A stretch of 64,000 nucleotides of DNA, taken from the NCBI GenBank assembly GCA_035943635.1, contig DASZBX010000147.1:62001-126000 (forward strand). Reading direction: 5' to 3'. Made by a program: the position numbers and the translations under genes. Source of the stretch: DASZBX01 sp035943635. Its GTDB lineage: Bacteria > Actinomycetota > Actinomycetes > Streptomycetales > Catenulisporaceae. The notes below the pieces were generated by a model. The model was not told the origin of the DNA, did no database searches, and saw nothing but the letters and a program-made list of their open reading frames with translations. Shown piece by piece: positions 60,602 to 64,000 of this stretch (position 1 is the first letter of the stretch; each line of letters starts with the position of its first letter).

Positions 60602-62569
60602 ATGAACGCTGCGCCGCGGTTTCCGCGGATCCGACCCGCCGACCGGGCGGTGGCCGCCGGGGCGGCCGTGGCCGCGCTCGCGGCGGCCTATGCGGCCGGC
60701 GCCCTGCTGCACTGGGGCGCCGTGCCGAACGGCCCGGACGACGGCTCGGACTCCCTGGGCGAGCTGATGGGGGACCTGGGCCTGGCGGCCGGGGCCACCG
60801 CGGCCGGGATCTCCTGCGTGCTGCGGGCCTGCCGGGCCCGGGGCAGCCTGCGGGCCAGTTGGCTGTTGTTCGCCGCCTCGGCCTCGACCGCGGGGCTGGG
60901 CAACGGGATCTGGGGCTGGTACGAGCTGGTGCTGCACCGCTCGCCGCCCTCGCCCTCGGCCGCGGACTGGGTGTTCATGCTCTTCGCCCCGTTCGCCATG
61001 GCCGGGATCCTGCTGCACCACGGCGGGCTCGGCTCGGTCGGCGCCTGGGCCAGGCTGGGCCTGGACGGCACCATGATCGCCGGGGCGCTGTTCAGCGCCG
61101 GCTGGGCCGCCGCGCTGGCCCGGGAGTCGCTGGCCGGCCGGGACAGCGCCTACACCCTGGTCCTGGTCCTGGCGTATCCGATCCTGGACATCCTGCTGGT
61201 CAGCCTGGTGCTGGCGGTGCGGTTCCGCGGCGGGCGGTCCGACGGGCCGTCCACCACCACCCTGGTGCTCGGCTACTCCGTGATCGTGGTCTGCGACGCG
61301 GTGTTCACCGTGCCCTCGGTGCACGCCGGGTACAGCTCGGGCGGGCTGCTCGACGCCGGCTGGTTCCTCGGCTACCTGGTGCTGGTGATCGCGCCCTGGA
61401 TGACCGGCTGGGTCAACGCCGCCTCGGTCCCGGCCGCGCACCCGGCGCTGCGCCGGCTGGCGGCCTGGACCCGGCGCAGCGTGGGCGTGCTCGGCGTGCT
61501 GTTCCCCTACCTCGCCGGCGCCTCGTGCCTGGCCGGGATCATGGTGGACGGGCTGACCGGCGGCCACCAGGTGCACCCGGTGCTGCTGACCACCGGCGGC
61601 CTGGTCCTGGTCGCGCTGGTCGCCCGGCAGGCGGTGACCCTGCTGGAGAACGCCTCGCTCACCCGGCAGCTGGCCGGCAGCGAGGAGCACTTCCGCTCCC
61701 TGGTGCAGGGGTCCAGCGACGTGATCGTGACGGTCGACCAGGCCGGCCGGATCGGCTACATCTCCCCGGCGGTCACCCACGTCTTCGGCTACGGGCTCGA
61801 CCAGCTGGTCGGCACCGAGCTGCAGCGGCTGGTGCACCCGCAGGACCGGGCCGTGCTGGCCGCGGCGACCAGCCGCTTCCTGGCCGGGCCGGACCTGTCC
61901 GTGACGGTCGAGTGCCGGATCCGGGCCCGGCGCCCGATGCCGCTGGACGGGCACGACTCGCCCTGGCGGCACACCGAGTCGACCCTGACCCGGCACCACG
62001 GCGGCCTGGTCTACACCTGCCGGGACGTCAGCGACCGGGTCGCGCTCCAGCAGCAGCTGGCCTACAACGCCTACCACGACTCGCTGACCGGCCTGCCGAA
62101 CCGGGCCCTGTTCGCCGAGCGGCTGGAGCGGGCGGTGGCCCAGCGGTTCTCCGGCGCGCACGCGGTGGCCGTGCTCTTCCTCGACCTGGACTGGTTCAAG
62201 CAGGTCAACGACACCGGCGGGCACGCGGCCGGGGACGCACTGCTGGTCGAGGCCGCGGCCCGGCTCGGCGGCTCGGTCCGGGCCGGGGACACGGTGGCCC
62301 GGTTCGGCGGGGACGAGTTCGCCGCCCTGGTGCACACCGGACCGGACGAGGGCTCGGCCCGGGACGTGGCCGACCGGCTGCACGCCGAGCTGACCCGGCC
62401 CTTCCTGATCGGCGGCCGCCGGTTCACCGTGGGCGCCTCGATCGGGGTGGCCTACTGGCGCGGCGGCGGCACCGCGGCCGAGCTGATGCGCGAGGCGGAC
62501 CTGGCCATGTACGAGGCCAAGGCGGCCGGCAAGGGACGGGTGGTGAGCAGGGAACCGAGCATCCGGTGA
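60602..62569 (+). CDS. Membrane-bound PAS-GGDEF diguanylate cyclase
   Basis: 655 residues. About ten hydrophobic helices in the first ~360 residues, a PAS domain (EEHFRSLVQGSSDVIVTVDQAGRIGYISPAV; then HPQDRAV), and a GGDEF domain (HDSLTGLPNRALF; RFGGDEF at 569). RAGD at 560-563 is the RxxD inhibitory site, so the enzyme should make c-di-GMP with feedback control. There is no EAL domain. ATG 60602 is used; ATG 60548 is in frame but lacks a Shine-Dalgarno. The 249 bases upstream, shared with the divergent operon, hold TACAGT at 60553 as a possible -10. Confidence 0.85.
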   Translation: MNAAPRFPRIRPADRAVAAGAAVAALAAAYAAGALLHWGAVPNGPDDGSDSLGELMGDLGLAAGATAAGISCVLRACRARGSLRASWLLFAASASTAGLGNGIWGWYELVLHRSPPSPSAADWVFMLFAPFAMAGILLHHGGLGSVGAWARLGLDGTMIAGALFSAGWAAALARESLAGRDSAYTLVLVLAYPILDILLVSLVLAVRFRGGRSDGPSTTTLVLGYSVIVVCDAVFTVPSVHAGYSSGGLLDAGWFLGYLVLVIAPWMTGWVNAASVPAAHPALRRLAAWTRRSVGVLGVLFPYLAGASCLAGIMVDGLTGGHQVHPVLLTTGGLVLVALVARQAVTLLENASLTRQLAGSEEHFRSLVQGSSDVIVTVDQAGRIGYISPAVTHVFGYGLDQLVGTELQRLVHPQDRAVLAAATSRFLAGPDLSVTVECRIRARRPMPLDGHDSPWRHTESTLTRHHGGLVYTCRDVSDRVALQQQLAYNAYHDSLTGLPNRALFAERLERAVAQRFSGAHAVAVLFLDLDWFKQVNDTGGHAAGDALLVEAAARLGGSVRAGDTVARFGGDEFAALVHTGPDEGSARDVADRLHAELTRPFLIGGRRFTVGASIGVAYWRGGGTAAELMREADLAMYEAKAAGKGRVVSREPSIR

Positions 62570-62676
62570 GCGGATTTTCCGGGAGCCGGAAACGGGTGAG
62601 ATGACCCTGTCCGTCATGTGAGACCAGACCGGCGGCGGCTTGACGCGGCCGCCTCCCGCGCGAAAGTGTGTAAACC

Positions 62677-62736
62677 ATGCGGATCATTTCGATTGACGCA
62701 CGCCGCCTTGTAGTACTTGGCAGGCGCGCCGGCTGA
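62677..62736 (+). CDS. ilvB leader peptide (attenuation)
   Basis: 19 residues, MRIISIDARRLVVLGRRAG: three Ile, two Val and two Leu codons. It lies between a TTGACG -35-like hexamer (62640-62645) and a terminator hairpin, 118 bases before ilvB. Ribosome stalling on scarce Ile/Val/Leu would prevent terminator formation, as in known actinobacterial ilvBNC leaders. Confidence 0.75.
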   Translation: MRIISIDARRLVVLGRRAG

Positions 62737-62771
62737 CCAGCCCAGCATCTGGGCTCGACGCCAGCGCGCAT

Positions 62772-62808
62772 CCCTCGGTTGCCCTCTTTCAGGGCCGGGG
62801 GATTTTTT
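62772..62808 (+). terminator. Attenuator terminator of ilvB
   Basis: CCCTCGG pairs with CCGGGGG (one G-U), with an inner CCCT/AGGG stem (loop CTTTC), followed by A and six T (62803-62808). This is the only classical U-tract terminator in the window, fitting an attenuator. 46 bases before ilvB. Confidence 0.8.
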
Positions 62809-62854
62809 GTTGGCCCAAGTACCATCTGGACACGAGCGAGAGAAGCCCAAGACC

Positions 62855-64000
62855 ATGACCGACCAGACGAAGCCGGCTGCGATCAGCGAAACCGTCAGCG
62901 GCGCCCAGTCGCTGATCCGGGCGCTGGAGGAGACCGGCGTGGACACCGTTTTCGGTATTCCCGGCGGCGCGATCCTGCCGGCCTACGACCCGCTCCTGGA
63001 CAGCGCCAAGGTCCGGCACATCCTGGTCCGGCACGAGCAGGGCGCGGGCCACGCGGCCACCGGCTACGCCCAGGCCACCGGTAAGGTCGGGGTCTGCATG
63101 GCCACCTCCGGCCCGGGCGCGACCAACCTGGTCACCCCGATCGCCGACGCGCACATGGACTCGGTCCCGCTCGTCGCCATCACCGGCCAGGTCACCAGCG
63201 GGCTGATCGGCACGGACGGCTTCCAGGAGGCCGACATCTGCGGCATCACGATGCCGATCACCAAGCACAACTTCCTGGTCACCCGGGCCGAGGACATCCC
63301 GCGCACGATCGCCGAGGCCTTCCACATCGCCTCCTCCGGCCGCCCGGGCCCGGTGCTGGTGGACATCTCCAAGGACGCACTGCAGTCCGAGACCTCCTTC
63401 TCCTGGCCGGTGGAGCTGGACCTGCCCGGCTACCGCCCAGTCTCCCGGCCGCACGCCAAGCAGATCCGCGAGGCCGCCCGGATGATCACCGACGCGCGCC
63501 GACCGGTGCTTTACGTCGGCGGCGGCGTGCTCAAGGCGCACGCGAGCGTGGCGCTGCGCCAGCTGGCCGAACTGACCGGGGCCCCGGTGGTCACCACCCT
63601 GATGGCCCGCGGCGCGTTCCCGGACAGCCACCCGCTGCACCTGGGCATGCCCGGCATGCACGGCACCGTCTCCGCGGTCACCGCGTTGCAGCGGGCCGAC
63701 CTGATCGTGGCGCTCGGCGCCCGGTTCGACGACCGGGTCACCGGCAAGCTCTCCTCCTTCGCCCCGGACGCCAAGATCGTGCACGCGGACATCGACCCGG
63801 CCGAGATCTCCAAGAACCGGCCCGCGGACGTGCCGATCGTGGGCGACTGCCGCGAGGTGATCACCGACCTGACCGCGGCGGTGGCGGCCGAGCACGCGGC
63901 CGGCCGGGTCGGGGACTACGCCGCCTGGTGGGAGCTGCTGGCCGACTGGCGCGAGCGCTACCCGGTCGGCTACGACTCGACCGCCGGCTCACTGGCCCCG
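62855..64000 (+). CDS. ilvB: Acetolactate synthase large subunit (partial, cut by window end)
   Basis: 382 codons are visible of an expected ~600. ThDP-dependent enzyme of branched-chain amino acid synthesis. Seen are the N-terminal ThDP (PYR) domain with catalytic Glu in VRHEQGAGHAATGYAQATGKVG, SGPGATNLVTPIADAHMDSVPLVAITGQV, and the central FAD-binding domain (VLYVGGGVLK; ALGARFDDRVTGK). The ThDP-binding C-terminal domain lies outside. Regulated by the leader peptide and attenuator just upstream. Confidence 0.95.
   Translation, partial: MTDQTKPAAISETVSGAQSLIRALEETGVDTVFGIPGGAILPAYDPLLDSAKVRHILVRHEQGAGHAATGYAQATGKVGVCMATSGPGATNLVTPIADAHMDSVPLVAITGQVTSGLIGTDGFQEADICGITMPITKHNFLVTRAEDIPRTIAEAFHIASSGRPGPVLVDISKDALQSETSFSWPVELDLPGYRPVSRPHAKQIREAARMITDARRPVLYVGGGVLKAHASVALRQLAELTGAPVVTTLMARGAFPDSHPLHLGMPGMHGTVSAVTALQRADLIVALGARFDDRVTGKLSSFAPDAKIVHADIDPAEISKNRPADVPIVGDCREVITDLTAAVAAEHAAGRVGDYAAWWELLADWRERYPVGYDSTAGSLAP

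Overview
The window is very GC-rich with strong GC bias at third codon positions, frequent GTG starts, and many 1-4 base stop/start overlaps. Its gene blocks match known actinobacterial order: rimO-pgsA-cinA-clgR, lexA next to nrdR-nrdJ, etfBA-nifS-mnmA-methionine synthase-like-ligA, an rmdB-like gene-gatC-gatA...gatB, and ilvB at the right edge. This suggests a Streptomyces-like or related chromosomal actinobacterium; the genus cannot be decided from the sequence. No rRNA, tRNA, CRISPR array or complete insertion sequence was seen.

60-6559 is a housekeeping block: a RodZ-like HTH membrane protein, rimO, pgsA, cinA and clgR (behind a sigma-R-type promoter), then hflX. 6796-14873 is an NIS siderophore locus with the rhbABCDEF (rhizobactin/schizokinen) gene order behind an iron-box-like site. 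Two of its six genes are collapsed: the diaminobutyrate aminotransferase has an internal in-frame deletion, and the N-monooxygenase has lost its front part. 14885-22209 is DNA metabolism: dinG, lexA with an SOS box, nrdR with a pair of NrdR boxes, and the B12-dependent ribonucleotide reductase nrdJ.

22210-27523 is an accessory stretch. It holds a secreted protein of unknown function, a wrecked ECF sigma factor gene, a MITE-like fold-back element with 28-bp perfect terminal repeats at a CTAG site, a YefM/YoeB toxin-antitoxin pair with its operator, and an ArsR/SRPBCC pair with two perfect palindromic operators. 27524-33993 is a complete five-gene peptide/nickel-type ABC importer operon. 34087-36995 holds a LysE-type exporter, a DUF1905/YdeI-like protein, and an Rnl2-type RNA ligase fused to an uncharacterised N-terminal domain.

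37239-55277 is core metabolism, broken by one striking insertion. Between gatA and gatB lie two tandem copies of an ATPase + TOPRIM-like (DUF4276-type) gene pair, the layout of a split OLD/AbiL/PARIS-like anti-phage system. The copies are joined to each other and to gatB by a chain of ATGA/GTGA overlaps. A 10-codon remnant of the gatB start lies between them, and the first ATPase carries a frameshift at a T5 tract.

55413-60352 is an operon of four tandem paralogous single-pass membrane proteins, each with a disordered Pro-rich cytoplasmic arm and an extracellular domain carrying an LLPxP-type motif. It is followed by a membrane GGDEF protein. The window ends in ilvB, preceded by an Ile/Val/Leu-rich leader peptide and a terminator hairpin (classical attenuation). 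At least four genes (rimO, dinG, mnmA, methionine synthase-like) have a TANNNT hexamer 6-8 bases before their ATG, indicating leaderless transcripts; nifS has the same hexamer at 10 bases.
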